A DNA stretch of 64,000 nucleotides, taken from Silene conica. Lineage: Eukaryota > Streptophyta > Magnoliopsida > Caryophyllales > Caryophyllaceae. Positions 35,263 through 46,969 of this stretch are shown here, piece after piece (the first letter of the stretch is position 1; each line of letters begins with the position of its first letter). The DNA is taken from positions 6,887,001-6,951,000 of the forward strand of contig CM055318.2 of the NCBI GenBank assembly GCA_029255685.2, read 5' to 3'. A program made the translations under genes and the position numbers. The notes beneath the pieces are model-generated. The model did no database searches. It was not told the origin of the DNA and saw nothing but the letters and a program-made list of their open reading frames with translations.

Positions 35263-38200
35263 ATGGGCCCGCAAAAACGTAAAAGAAGTCGAAAGAACAC
35301 TTCTGTTGAGGACGCAAGCGGAAAGAAGGGGACATCTTCTCACAGGGGCCGAACTGTTTTAGATATGGCTGCAAGAGCTATTAAACAGAAACAACCCATT
35401 GAACTTGAGTGGGACAAAGAAGATAAATTGCCGACAGGAAAATATGCATCTAAGTTTAGTTCATGGATAGGCGTGACTGTTCGGGGGAATGTTAGTCCCG
35501 CACTGGATAGTTGGGAGGATGTGGATCAACCGACGTTGAACCTTATGCTGAGTGAACTGACGGTATGTTATTTTAACCATGTTCTAAGTCTTTGGAATGT
35601 TATAGTTAGCTTGTATCATATTTGTCCATAGCTGTACATTTTGCTACTCAAATATCTTAGCATGTTTGCAACATCAAACTCAAAAGTATATTCATTTGAT
35701 TAGATTCCTTTAATTTTCTAGTGGCTATAGAATGTAATATTCCAGTAATTGAATTAAAGCGTTATCATACTTGTAAGTAGAAGACCTAACTGAACTGAAG
35801 TGAAGGGAGATAGTAAATGGAGTACATATGTTGTTGCAGTTGAAAAGTACGAGCCTGTTGTATGGAGTACACTTCCTCTTCTTTCTCTTATAGTCATATA
35901 CCCTCCCTCCTACCCAATTTGACAACCAAACAAGGGATTTTGTATATCTCCTCCCAGCAGGAACTTTACCTAGCAACATTAAAACTCATCCACGTATATC
36001 ATTAACCCTATTCACAACATGAATCAACCCATAGTATCTGTATATTATAAGTGTCAACAAAAGTTTGTCTTCTCACTTAAAAGTTTGTCTAAACTAATTA
36101 AAAGTTTGTTCATATTTCAGGGTGTTTTCCATGTCATTGAATAGCGTCACGATTGGTGTCTCCAAAAGATGGCTGAATTATGGAGAAAATGGAAATGCAC
36201 TTTGGTTCGTGAGTGGATGTATGATGAGACGGGAGCTATCCAGAAGACACCACCACCCTTGTATAAGCAGATTACACAAGATGATTGGAACAAGTTTCTG
36301 GCATCTCACACTAGTGAAAAATTCAAGGTAATATTTCTATTTTTGTAGACACGCAAATAATTTCATGATAATATATATATGTATATAGTATCTCTCGTAC
36401 TATTTTTCACTCTATATGATTTATGTTATTAGGCGATCAGTGATAAGAACAAGGAGAATGCCTCTAAAAAAAAGGGGAAATACTTTGGCTCACGAGCAGG
36501 ATATCGAGGGATTCAAGTTAAAGTCGTAAGTTCTATGTATTGGTTTCATTTTTTAGCTAACTTCCAGGTCAAAAGTTGGCATGAATTTTCATGAACTCTC
36601 TTCTTTTTTGATAGAAAGAAGATTTAGCTGCCAAGGGAAAACCAGTGGAAAAAGTTGATCGATATTTAACTTGGCTAAGGGCTCACAAGTCAGCGAAAGG
36701 GGACATGACTGATTATGATAAGGAAGTTGCTTTGAAAATTGTAAGTTGAACATTTTTGTAATTTAACTCGGTTTAGTTCAGTTGTTTAATTTATTAGTGC
36801 TATTTATTCATTTTTTTTGGCTGCTAAAAACTTAATTAATATTGCTGATTTGCAGGAATCCCTTGAAAAGGATGTTGAGGCTGGTTTATTTGTGCCCGAA
36901 GGACGGGAAGACATACTCGCTAAGGCGATAGGCAAGCCTGAGCATCCGGGCCGTGTGCGAGGAATTCCTAACGGTATTTCCATAACAGAGTATTTTGGGA
37001 AGGGACCAAAAAAAACCGACAAGAGAAGAGTTGTACGAGAAGGTCAATTACATGCAACACCAAATTGATGACTTGGAAAAGCTGAAATCAGTGATGATGC
37101 AGTTTTGGCTAACTGGTGAGAAGCCAAGTACTAAAGTATTAGACGATTTAATGCACGGAGGAGCATCTATGAGTACCGAGGGATCGACAAATTATGCATC
37201 ACTACACGTGAGTGAAGAGCCACGCCCAGAGGAGACACCCCGAGAGGAGACACCCCGAGAGGAGGATTATCAAACACCCAAGACCAATGTTCTGAAGATT
37301 CCTACCATATCACCACGGCAGGTTGTAAAAGGTTTTCATTAAGAAGGATCTGTAAGCTTTGCATTTAAAACACTATCTAGTTCAAAGTCGATGAAAAAAG
37401 TTTTAAAACACTAATCTATCTATACAGGGGTCTCACATGCAATCACTCTCACTAAAAGGAGTGTAATCACTACAAGTGACTGAGGATCCACCCGTGACCA
37501 ATGTTTTGAAGACTCCTGGCCCAGTAACACAACAGGTATATATGTAAGCTTTTCATTAAAGACGCTACTTTATAGTAAATGAAAAAAGTTTGAAATTCTA
37601 CTATAACTTAAATTTTCAGGCTTGGAAAGATTGTGTGCTATCACTGCCAAACAAATCATCGAAGATAGTGGCTTCAGGAATGGTATACCTATCAAGTAAG
37701 GACGAATTTGTTTTCATTCATGGCAGTGCCCTTCGTGATGGTTTTAGAAAAGTGTCAATCAAGGAAATCTATTCTGGGTCGGAAAATGTTGATTTACCAA
37801 TGCCTGTTGGTGATATGATAACATTGACTCATGCTAAGGGTTCATTTATTCAGTGGCCGCAAAGTCATATACATAGTCCTGTTGAGAAGGTAACTAAGAT
37901 TTCTAGCTAGTATATATAATGATATAAGATACACTGAGAGTTATACCATTTATCAACTTATTTCTGCCAACTTTTAGATAACCATGAAAAAGAATGATCA
38001 AGGAAAAAATAAAGCAGCAGCAGCAAAGAAGTCCAAGCCTCAGAAGTGTTCGCCCTCGATTTCGCCATCTTCTTTCCTTGGAATTGAAGTTAGTCCCAAT
38101 TTTAAGCAAAAGCAGAGGACCATGGATTTGAAGTTATTAGCAACTGAGGCTCGGGTTTTAAAGGCAAGTGGGACAATGATCAGTGTTCCCATTGACGAAC

Positions 38201-39579
38201 ATGTGTTACACAATGAACAAACTTGCTACCTTAGTTATGAGGAGGTTGTTCATTTGTTAGATGAACAAATGATTGGTGCCTCTCACATCACACTCTTTAT
38301 GAGGTTCGGTCTCTTTGTTTAAGCTTCCCCTTTGCAATCCCATTAGTATATATCTGATAATATGCAAACTAGTACTAGATAGTTACTATGGATTCTTATT
38401 GTTGTAGGTATTTGAGTGATCTTGCCGATACCATGCAAATTAGTAGTCACTATGGATTCTTGTGCCCAGAGACATTGTCCTCAGAATCCGTTGCTCCGGA
38501 TGAAAATTATCGATCCGATTATGTTGCTAGGGCAATGACATGTACCGACTGTGGAAAAGGTCGGAAACTTATATTTGCTCCATATGCCCAGGGGTACGTA
38601 ATTATAAATTTCTTTTCATAGTATTATTATTGATGACTTGATTAATTATTTTATTATTTTTTGTCAATATTTAAGTTGATATCTTCGTTGTATTTTTCTA
38701 TAACTTGTAGTAAGCATTGGATGTTGGGCGTGATCAATCCGGCTCAAAGTACATTGTATTGGTGTGATCCTGCCGGACATACAGAGCCTCGTCAATTTTT
38801 CATGGATACAATTACCAAGTATGTCTAACTTATTTCTGATCTTTTTTATTTTGCCTTCATATATTATACCTCCCGTTACTCCCCTGCATTTGCCTTAAAA
38901 TGTTTCTGTAGGCTAGGAACAAAAGTTAAGCCACCCAAAAGCCATCAACTAAAACTGAATAAATATATCAAAAGCCATCAACAAAAGTATGTCTAGCTTG
39001 TTTTTCTATTATACTTTAAATTAACGCTTCATTATCAACTAAAACTGAATAAATATATAAACCTGGCTATCTATATATACAGGGCCTTTGAGAAAAGGAA
39101 CTCTATCGATCCACTTGCAAAATATGAGGCCAATGGGGTTGTTTGGAAAAAGATTAAGGTACTTCTTGTATATATAGTATATATCTATATATATATATAT
39201 TAACATATTGTTTCTCTTATTAAGTATAGTACATGTGCGTGAAGTATTTATTTATAATATGAGCTACCCTTTCAGGCCCCTTTGCAGCCTTGTGGTTCCG
39301 TTTTATGTGGATATTATATTTGTCGATACATGTTGGACGTCATCAAAGGAAGATATGTTACTATTACTCCAAATGTACGTATGTTTTTGGTTTTTTAGTT
39401 CATTTTACTTATATAGGAGTCTTGGATAGAATTTTTCTAACCAATTTTTGAAAATTTGTTTGTAGTTCATGCTTAGAGCCCCATTGACATATCCGCTTGA
39501 GCAAATTGACGAGGTGAGGGATATATGGGCTAACTTTGCGCTCCAGTTTAAGTCACCCATGAACGATGATGAAGTTTAG
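35263..39579 (+). pseudogene. Second CACTA gene: transposase_24-like protein fused to a Ulp1-type cysteine protease
   Basis: Exons I can place from GT/AG sites and frame: 35263-35562, 36121-36327, 36433-36525, 36615-36740, 36856-37321, a short uncertain one near 37470-37532, 37620-37889, about 37978-38303, 38408-38593, 38711-38818, 38912-38986, 39083-39158, 39276-39374 and 39466-39579. The N-terminus is basic (MGPQKRKRSRK), then a plant transposase_24-like region (FSSWIGVTVRGN; KKKGKYFGSRAGYRG) with a coiled-coil stretch. Exon 7 matches the DUF8039 type (GMVYLSSKDEFVFIHG). The C-terminus is a C48/Ulp1-like domain with His (KHWMLGVINPA), Asp (WCDPAGH) and Gln/Cys (QPCGSVLCGYY) in the expected order. 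The gene carries an in-frame TAG at 36142-36144 and an extra base in the A8 run at 37008-37015. It probably supplies the TnpA-type subterminal-repeat-binding role, which is inference. Confidence 0.8.
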
Positions 39580-39768
39580 CTTAAGTCGTAGCTAGAAGTT
39601 TAGCTTAAGTACATACGTATTGTATCTAGAATTTGTGGATCGGAAAGTATGTTGATATATATGAATGATGTAGTTGTTGGAGCAATGTTATTGTACGCTT
39701 ATTTGCAGGAAGAATTATATATAATAGGCTGGATGAATTGTAAATTAATTTATTTAAAAAAAAATAGC

Positions 39769-40200
39769 AGGTGCAAAGAGAACGGTTATGTTATCAACCG
39801 TGCTCTATTAATTCAAAATTATGGCGCAAAGATTGAATTTGATGAACAAAAGAGAACGGTTCACCAAGGGAACCGTTCTGGTAAATGTACATAGGAGAAC
39901 GGTTAACGAGGGAACCGTTCTGGTAAGTGTAACTAAGAGCACGGTTAGATGTACATAAGAGAACGGTTAACGAGGGAACCGTTCTGGTAAGTGTAACTAA
40001 GAGAACGAATGTACCAGGAAAAGAGAACGGTTCTTAGATATAATAGCACGGTTGTACCAGGATAAGAGAACGGTTCCCTACTGAACCGTTCTGGTAAGTG
40101 TTGTAATTAAGAGCACGGTTGAACCGTTCTCTTAGGTAAAGAGCACGGCCAGGGGGAGCACGGTTCCGCCTCTCATAGGAGAACGGTTTTTAACCGTCTT
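39769..40200. repeat. Right subterminal repeat array of the CACTA
   Basis: About ten copies of AGAGAACGGTT or its variant AGAGCACGGTT, many paired with GGAACCGTTCTGGTAAGTG. The core is the same as in the left array, in the arrangement expected for TnpA binding sites. Confidence 0.85.
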
Positions 40201-40226
40201 CGTATCTATATTTTGTAGTAGTGCCT

Positions 40227-40310
40227 ATATCTTTTACTTTTGTATTTGTTGTAATTGGATATTACTTGATACGTCTTCATTTAAGATGGATATATCGGTC
40301 ATGAGTTATA
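40227..40310. mobile_element. Right half of the MITE split by the CACTA
   Basis: Inverted, diverged counterpart of 1581-1665. It starts immediately after the CCT duplication. Confidence 0.55.
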
Positions 40311-40390
40311 TCTTCAATTATTCATTTAAGCCGAACAATGATATTTACTTTTATAAATAAATGTGGTGTAGGTTGATCATCACCTCATTC

Positions 40391-40660
40391 AGAGCAATAG
40401 CAATAGTAGAACTTCATATAAAGTTCTTGCTATTTCCAAGCTATTTTCACAAATTACTAAATTTAAGAACTTCACATCACAATAAAAGAACTTTACTTAA
40501 TTCTTAATTAGGACCCACTATTAATTATCCTATCTTCATACACTTTTTTTTTCTTCTTGAAACCAACAAAGAAACCCAATGTGACTCACAATAGAAAAAC
40601 TTTATTTTTAAAGTTTTTATTTACAAACTTAATAATAAAAACTTCTATTGCTATTACTCT
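40391..40660. mobile_element. Candidate MITE with about 20-bp terminal inverted repeats
   Basis: The left end AGAGCAATAGCAATAGTAGA is matched by the inverted right end CTTCTATTGCTATTACTCT. The element is about 270 bp with no coding capacity. No clear target duplication was identified, so the superfamily is open. Confidence 0.45.
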
Positions 40661-41235
40661 CATAAATATCAAAAATGAGTTTCGTCAAATGTCCTTCACA
40701 ATTGACAAATGGGTCAAACTCACAATTATCAATCAGAAAACGATGTCGTATGGTTGGTCTTCAGTTCATGTATAGTGTATACTTTGATTGGCTGAATTTA
40801 TTAATCATGATGATCCAATAAATGTGTCTCTTCGTGCACCAAAGTGAGTGAATAACAACAAAAACAAAACCTAAACAACCCCTACATTTAATTCAAGTAC
40901 GAAGTACCATCCATCTACTTTTTGAGCGTGACTAAATAGTACTCCTATATTGTGAAACACGAATTTTTGTTTAAGGTAGATATTATCGGTCTGAAATTTA
41001 AAGTGAGTTAAAGATAATACCTTATATTAGTCACATGCTATTGAATTTGGACCACACGAGTAAATCCAGAAACAAATAATGAAAATAAAAGTGAATAGTC
41101 AATTTAATAAAATAGGGAAAAAAATGTTAAAAAGTTGTCTTTATTATTTTCATGTGGTAATGTTTAACCAGTTTTAAAATTAAATTAAATATTGTCACTT
41201 CTACTTTACATCTAATACAATCAAACTATACAAAC

Positions 41236-41278
<43 letters not shown>

Positions 41279-41357
41279 TTAATCATTTTTGAGGGAGTTA
41301 ATTTTATCATTTAGTCCGGTAAATCTTTAAAGTAGCTTAATACAATTCACTTAACTT
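40661..41357. other. Intergenic with (ATT)n microsatellite
   Basis: AT-rich, no gene seen. About 14 ATT units lie at 41237-41278. Confidence 0.6.
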
Positions 41358-41373
41358 AAATTAAGTTAAGTTA

Positions 41374-41923
41374 GGGGGCTGTCGTCTACCTTTTTTGTGG
41401 AGGTAAGCCCCAAATTTTCCGTTTTGTTTATTTTTTTAATTTTTCTACGCTAATAACTTCTTGTCTCTTCTTTATTGGAGTTTTGTTCTCACCTTTGTGT
41501 GAGTTTTGTTCTCACCTTTTGGTGAGTTTTGTCCTCACCTTTTGGTGAGTTTGTCCTCATTGTGTGGTGAGATTTCCCCTCTATTTGAGAGGTTCAAGAT
41601 TTAAGGGGAAAGATCGGTGCCTTCATTGTTGATCCTATGGAGATAAAACTGTTGTCAGATTGCTCGTTACAAACGTTTTGGTCAAAAGAACTGGATTCTT
41701 GTCAATGCTTTAGAAAATTTGGAGACCCTCTTGTGAAAAGCAGCAGAAGGCGATATGTTAGAGGATGTGCAGAAGCGTCTCATGAGCCCATCAAGTTTAG
41801 AAATTTTCTGTTGATCGAGAATGTAGTTTATTTGATTTTAATCGTTTTGTATCCTGTCATTCTTAACATATGTTGTAACTACCATGAGACTTTTGATTAA
41901 TGAAACGATTTTCCCTTCAAAAA
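41374..41923 (+). mobile_element. Short non-LTR retroposon with 16-bp target duplication
   Basis: AAATTAAGTTAAGTTA occurs at 41358-41373 and again at 41924-41939, immediately after an A-rich tail (CCCTTCAAAAAA). The body is about 550 bp and begins GGGGGCTGTCGTC. It contains a 22-bp tandem unit (GAGTTTTGTTCTCACCTTTT) at about 41480-41570. The open frame 41637-41900 matches nothing I know. It could be a SINE-like element or an internally deleted LINE. Confidence 0.75.
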
Positions 41924-41939
41924 AAATTAAGTTAAGTTA

Positions 41940-42873
41940 TATTAATTTATTTTAGTTTGATGTTAAGCCTTAATCTTTTGAACGAAAATTGTATAAATCA
42001 AATTAAATTGGATTACTCGGTGGTAAAAGCTCTCACTTCATTAAAAATCGAAGGTTCAATTCGGAGTTATGAAATGTAAATTCAAAACATAACCTAGTAA
42101 CTCACTCAATCCTTCCTAGAAATAATCCTCCAAAAAAGCAATCCTACAGAAAACTTTTATATGGAATAATTTTGAGCAAGCTAAGAGCAATTATTACAAG
42201 TACCAAAAGAATAGGATATTGAGGGGGATGAATCGCTTCCACCACTAATATCTATTATTTCCTCTTTAATTTTTTTTTAAAAAGTAGACCATTAAACTAT
42301 TTCAAAATAAAATATGAACGTTTGAAAAGTAACTATGCGAGTTGATCTGACTCTGCCCACCTCACAGAGCCCCCTAATTTCCAGCACGCTGGCCCGCTCC
42401 CATGGTCCGTGCAACCCGCTCCACAATTCGAGTCAGCTCCGGGCACCCTCCTCCTCAGCCCGCCTCCTTTTCTACCCATTTTACTCAACTGGGTCGGTTC
42501 AAGGCCATCACTCCCCACTCGACCTACCTATGGCCCACACTCCCGCACAACCACAGCCCACAGTGTGGACTCGGGCTCCCCATTCACCAACTTAGCACGG
42601 GTTCAGCCCGACTCGAACCGACCGAACCCGTACTGAACCGGGGTGTAGTCCAATTCTAAAGGTAGTGGAGAGGATCTTTTATTTAATGTCGACCCGACCC
42701 GTGCTGAACCGGAATGTAGTCCAATTCAAATGGTAGTGGAGGGATCTTTTTCTAGCACCCACAGAATTTGAGACCCTCTAACCTTGATCACTTCCATACT
42801 ATAATTATAAAGTTATAACTACTCCCCACCAACTAAATTAATTAAGTAAACCAAAATTATCAACACACCAATA
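41940..42873 (+). promoter_or_regulatory. Upstream region of the ACD6-like gene
   Basis: The stretch 42340-42640 is notably GC- and C-rich compared with its surroundings and may be a transposon fragment. A 54-bp direct repeat around CTGAACCGG and TGTAGTCCAATTC lies at about 42627-42680 and 42698-42751, ending 120 bp before the start codon. The putative 5' untranslated leader just before the ATG is AT-rich. Confidence 0.45.
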
Positions 42874-45800
42874 ATGGCTCCTCTTGGAACAATACTAGAC
42901 ACACCACCATCACCACATTCATCTTCAACAATAACCTCCACACACTCATCTCCAAACAACTCAACCGAAATTAATGCCGGTCACTACCAGGCCCTCTTAG
43001 AAGACAATACCGACTACTTTGACGAAGAAGAATGCGACTTATCCGAGCTAATCCGTGTCTCAGACAACAGCTCAATCCTTCACATAGCAGCCAGTACTGA
43101 CCAAACTAATGACCGTGTCATCAACTTCATTGTCGAAAGAAGTTCGAAACTTCTTCTTCGTCCCGACTTAAAGGGTGATCTTCCTGTTCATGTTGCTGTA
43201 AGGGCAGGTCATTTACAGGTAGTACGTAACTTGTTTAACTTGGCTGATCGAGTAGCGAATCGCGGGGCGTTGATGTTGGAAGAAGTGAACAAGGAGAAGA
43301 ACACTGCACTTCATATTGCATTAGAGAATCAACAGTTGGATATGGCTGTGTATTTGTTTGAAAAATGTCCTCGAGTTTGCAATCGGTTAAATGAGCAAAA
43401 GATATCGCCTTTGTATTTAGCAATTATAGCAGGATTCTGGGATCTTGTGGAAGAAATGATTGTAAATGGAGGTGATTCAAGTTTGTGGATTTCTCAGGAT
43501 GAATTGCTCAAACACTCTGTTATTCATGCTGCAATCATGGCAAAAAACAGAGGTTTGTTTTTTTCTCTCTTGTACACTGTCATATAAAAATGAAGTTTGT
43601 TTATCGGGTTTTCTAACGCGCGTGCTGTGGACGTATCACATATGTTATGTTCAATTTTCTATGATAATTTTTCATAAATGTTTCTGTATCTTATTTTAAC
43701 ATGACATGTGCCCTTCTAGTCTTCTACTGTTTATCTATACAAAATTATTTGTTGGAATTCAAATGTTTTTCTTGCAAACAATTCATATGAATGGAGCAAT
43801 TTTTTGGTTGCTAACATGCCTACCAATTGTATTTTGAGTCCCCGCATGTCAAGTCTTGGTTCTGCCACTTTTTGTAACACAATCCTCACACGAGATTTTT
43901 GTAATGAATACACGAAGTCCGAATTTCAAATAGCACTAACATATAGATGGGTACGACTGTAAGGTACATGTACATACATAAGCGTTGTTGACAGTTTACA
44001 CATAGGGATAATGTTGTACTGTCAAGAAACCAACTCAACCAGAAGCTTAAGCCGATGGTTAGAGTTTCTTGATTCGTTTTATATTCTAACACTCCCCTTC
44101 ACACGAAGGCCCTTTTTTTCCTTTTTGGAGTGTGGATGCAGATGGGATTCCCTTGTCTGTTCTGATTATCCAGATTAGAATGGAGGGGGTAGGATTCGAA
44201 CCTGTGACCTTTGGTCACAAGGCTCTGATACCATGTCAAGAAACCAACTCAATCAGAAGTTTAAGCCGATGGTTGGAGTTCCTTAATTCGTTTTATATTC
44301 TAACATGTACTAATGTATGCAATTAATGCAGATATCCTAGAGAAGATCATAAAACACAACGAAGACGAGCTATTCTATTCAATGGACGAACAAGGAAGGA
44401 GACCGCTTTCCTACGCTGCTTACACAGGCTTCGTAGAAGGGGTTGATTGCATAATCAACATGACAGACATAGACAATAATGCAGCAAACACCCCATACCG
44501 GAGCCAAGCCTTCAAGGCAGATCAAGACGGGTCATTTCCAATTCACATGGCATGTAGCGGAGGCCACATCGAGGTAGTCGAGAAATTGCTATTGCGCTCG
44601 AGATTGCCTGATAATATGAGGTGGTTGCTCAATCAAAAGGGTCAGAGCATTCTACATGTAGCTGCGCAAAGTGGTAAGGCTGAGGTTGTTGAGTATCTCT
44701 TAAAGCAACAAAATTTGGAGACAATGATTAATATGAAAGATAATGAAGGGTATACTCCCTTGCATTTGGGTGCTTTAGGGAAGCATCCTAAAGTTGTTTA
44801 TGCTTTAACTTGGGATTCAAACACTAAGTTGCACCTACAATGTAAGAATCAATTGACTGCTCTTGATATGGCTGAAAATTATGGGGATGATCCTTCTTTT
44901 GAAGAGGTATGTATCAATCTTCCCCTTTTGGTTAGCTAAGCTTATTTAATTAGGACGGAATTTTAATCAGATTATAATTAAATAGTATTTTTTGAGACTT
45001 TATTAGCTGAACCGCGTGACCTAATTGACATTTTCTTAATAGCTAAGTTTATGTTTACATTATGAGTAGAACATAATTGTGAATTGTGTTATTAGCTTAG
45101 CAACCAAATTGACATTTTCTTAGCTAAACTTATGTTCATATTACGGGTAAAAGATAAATGTGAATTGTGAGATTGGTACATACAAGCTTGGTGAAGCTTT
45201 TGAACCAAGTAGATTTGGTATAAATAGGTAGCTTTATTTGAATTCTTCTGAAGTCGGGTTTATCAGTATTTATATTTGTTTAAGTCGGCTTGTGTTATAT
45301 AGATTATTAGTTTTTTTATCGTGTATTCTAAGATTATATATTAAATGACAAATTTCTATTTGTTGAGGATAGTGAACATCTAAACCTTATTCTGATTATG
45401 ATCATATAATGCCAAAAGGCAACTAATAAAGAAAAAGGTGTTTATTTTTGTAATTATGAAGACCACAAAACATCCTTTGCAATTGTTAATTAAGTACCAC
45501 ATTATTGGTGAGGTGGTCTATTATCATTGGTTTCTTTTGTAGCTCACGTGGGTCGCCTTTAATCAACTATGTGACTTACCACTAACCTACTAATTGATTT
45601 TTTTGACTAGCTAACAAGCTTGAAATATTTATGTTACCTTAACTAAGAAATACTCCACCATTTATTTGTTTTTTTTTTCCTATTTGTTTTATTATGGTCT
45701 TCAAGATATATTTTTGACTGTCTTTTTCGACACCATATGTTATTTTTTCTATTAAATTTTTTTCCTCAAAAAATTTTTGGATAATAATTGAAAATATTCT

Positions 45801-46969
45801 AATTTTATAACTTCAAATTTATTATTCTCCAACTTATTTACGGTCAAAGTTCGAAAACTTTGATCTCCAAAAACCAAATGGGAGGAAAATAGGAAAATGG
45901 AGGAAATATAAAATAAAAAAATTACAAAAATAATATAAACGCGTTTCCACTTAATAAGTCGTAGAGTAGTTTTTTATCACGTAATAATTTTGCTCAAATT
46001 CGGACTTATCCGTCTTGAATTGAATTCGGCGATATAATTTGGATGAAAGCGGACTATTTAGACTCGGTAGGTTTGCTGAAAGACATAATAGTGGAAAAAA
46101 ACTCGAGTGAGTTCCTCGCCCAATTATCTGAGCTGTTAATAACATTATTGAAAGACCGTCCTCTAAAAATTTTGTAATTAGGCTATAAAAAAACAAGTTC
46201 AATTTATCCGATTAAAGCCTAATTGCTAATGGTGTTCAATTAATGTTTTTTATTGCAGAGATTGACTTGGCTAGCTTTAATATACGCGGGTGTTCCAAGA
46301 TCATCACCGGGGACAATCGAGCAAATTCAGCAAAACATGTCACAAATCCCAAACGGACTCGTACTTAACGGCAGAACAACATTTAATTTGACGGAACAAG
46401 GACAACTCCAAGCCATAAACAATCCTAGAAAACGAAAAAACAAAACATACAAAGAACGAATCAACACCCTCCTTATAATCTCAACCCTAATAGCCACCGT
46501 GACGTTCGCCTCTGGCTTCACCGTCCCTGGTGGTTACAACAACTCAGACCCGAAACAAGGCATGGCTACCCTAGACCCGAAACAAGGCATGGCAACCCTA
46601 GACCACAAGTGGGTTTTCCAAGTGTTCGCCATTACCAATACCATTGCCATGTACACCTCAATTCTTGCCATGGTTACCCTAATATGGGCACACCTAGACG
46701 ATGTAAGACTCATTTTGGTGTCGCTAAACGTTGCATTGCCGTTGATGGGGATCGCGTTGTTGATGATGTCGGTCGCGTTCTTGGCGGGGTTGTACGTTGT
46801 GTTGGATGTTGTGGTGTTAGGGATTGTAATGTTGGTTATGGGAGGGATTTTCTTGGTTGTTCTTTTGGTGTTTTTAATCCCTTTATACTCACCAACGACT
46901 TGTAAGTATAGGTGCATGCGCTATGTTACTCGAATTCCGTTTAGGCTTATGTTGTTGGCTTGTGATTAA
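42874..46969 (+). CDS. ACD6-like ankyrin-repeat/PGG membrane protein
   Basis: Exons 42874-43552, 44332-44906 and 46259-46969 join in frame through GT-AG introns (phases 1 and 0) to give 654 codons. The first 60 residues are Ser/Thr/Pro-rich and probably disordered. Ankyrin repeats follow to about residue 415 (DLPVHVAVRAGHLQVV, NTALHIALENQQLDMA, FPIHMACSGGHIEVVEK, SILHVAAQSGKAEVVEYL, YTPLHLGALGKHPKVV). Exon 3 encodes the PGG domain: helix TLLIISTLIATVTFASGF, the signature FTVPGGY, then three more hydrophobic segments, so four membrane spans in all. Arabidopsis ACD6 relatives sit in the plasma membrane or ER and promote salicylic-acid-dependent defence; that role here is inferred from family. 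Intron 1 holds a TRIM element. Exon 3 has a 27-bp in-frame duplication. The frame is otherwise intact. Confidence 0.9.
44020..44305 (-). mobile_element. TRIM retrotransposon in intron 1 of the ACD6-like gene
   Basis: Two 72-bp LTRs (44020-44091 and 44234-44305) begin TGTCAAGAAACC and end ATTCTAACA, with a perfect 5-bp duplication TGTAC (44015-44019 and 44306-44310). The 142-bp interior has only a primer-binding site (complement of CTCTGATACCA, next to the right LTR) and a polypurine stretch (complement of CTCCCCTTC, next to the left LTR), so it lies on the minus strand. The LTRs differ at several positions, so it is older than the big nest. Its right end is 26 bp from the exon 2 acceptor. Confidence 0.92.
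46547..46600 (+). repeat. 27-bp in-frame tandem duplication in the PGG domain
   Basis: The DNA for DPKQGMATL is present twice in a row, with one base difference. It adds nine residues to the loop between membrane segments 1 and 2, after FTVPGGY. Confidence 0.95.

Larger units (their letters stand above)
1666..40223 (+). mobile_element. CACTA (En/Spm) DNA transposon, about 12.8 kb plus nested insertions
   Basis: The left end is CACTACTACAAATATAGG at 1666. The right end, read inverted, is CACTACTACAAAATATAG ending at 40223. A 3-bp duplication CCT flanks both ends (1663-1665 and 40224-40226), which is diagnostic of the superfamily. Both ends carry arrays of subterminal repeats with the core AACGGTT/AACCGTT. 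Inside are a tnpD/tnp2-type transposase (30009-33331) and a second gene with a Ulp1-like protease (35263-39579), both on the plus strand. Removing the copia nest at 4076-29866 leaves about 12.8 kb, and also removing the solo LTR leaves about 11.3 kb, a normal size for an autonomous CACTA. Both genes carry disabling mutations, so this copy probably cannot move by itself, although its ends look intact. Confidence 0.93.

Noticed and set aside
36122..36331. Frame starting inside exon 2 of the CACTA second gene
   Set aside because: Wrong frame. The exon in phase with its neighbours gives the family motifs but has a TAG.
42335..42659. Overlapping frames on both strands in the GC-rich block upstream of the ACD6-like gene
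   Set aside because: Open only because the stretch is C-rich; no family motif, and frames overlap in several registers.
45650..45902. Possible Stowaway MITE in intron 2 of the ACD6-like gene
   Set aside because: ACTCCACCATTT and ATGGAGGAAAT are only weak terminal matches and no TA duplication could be fixed.
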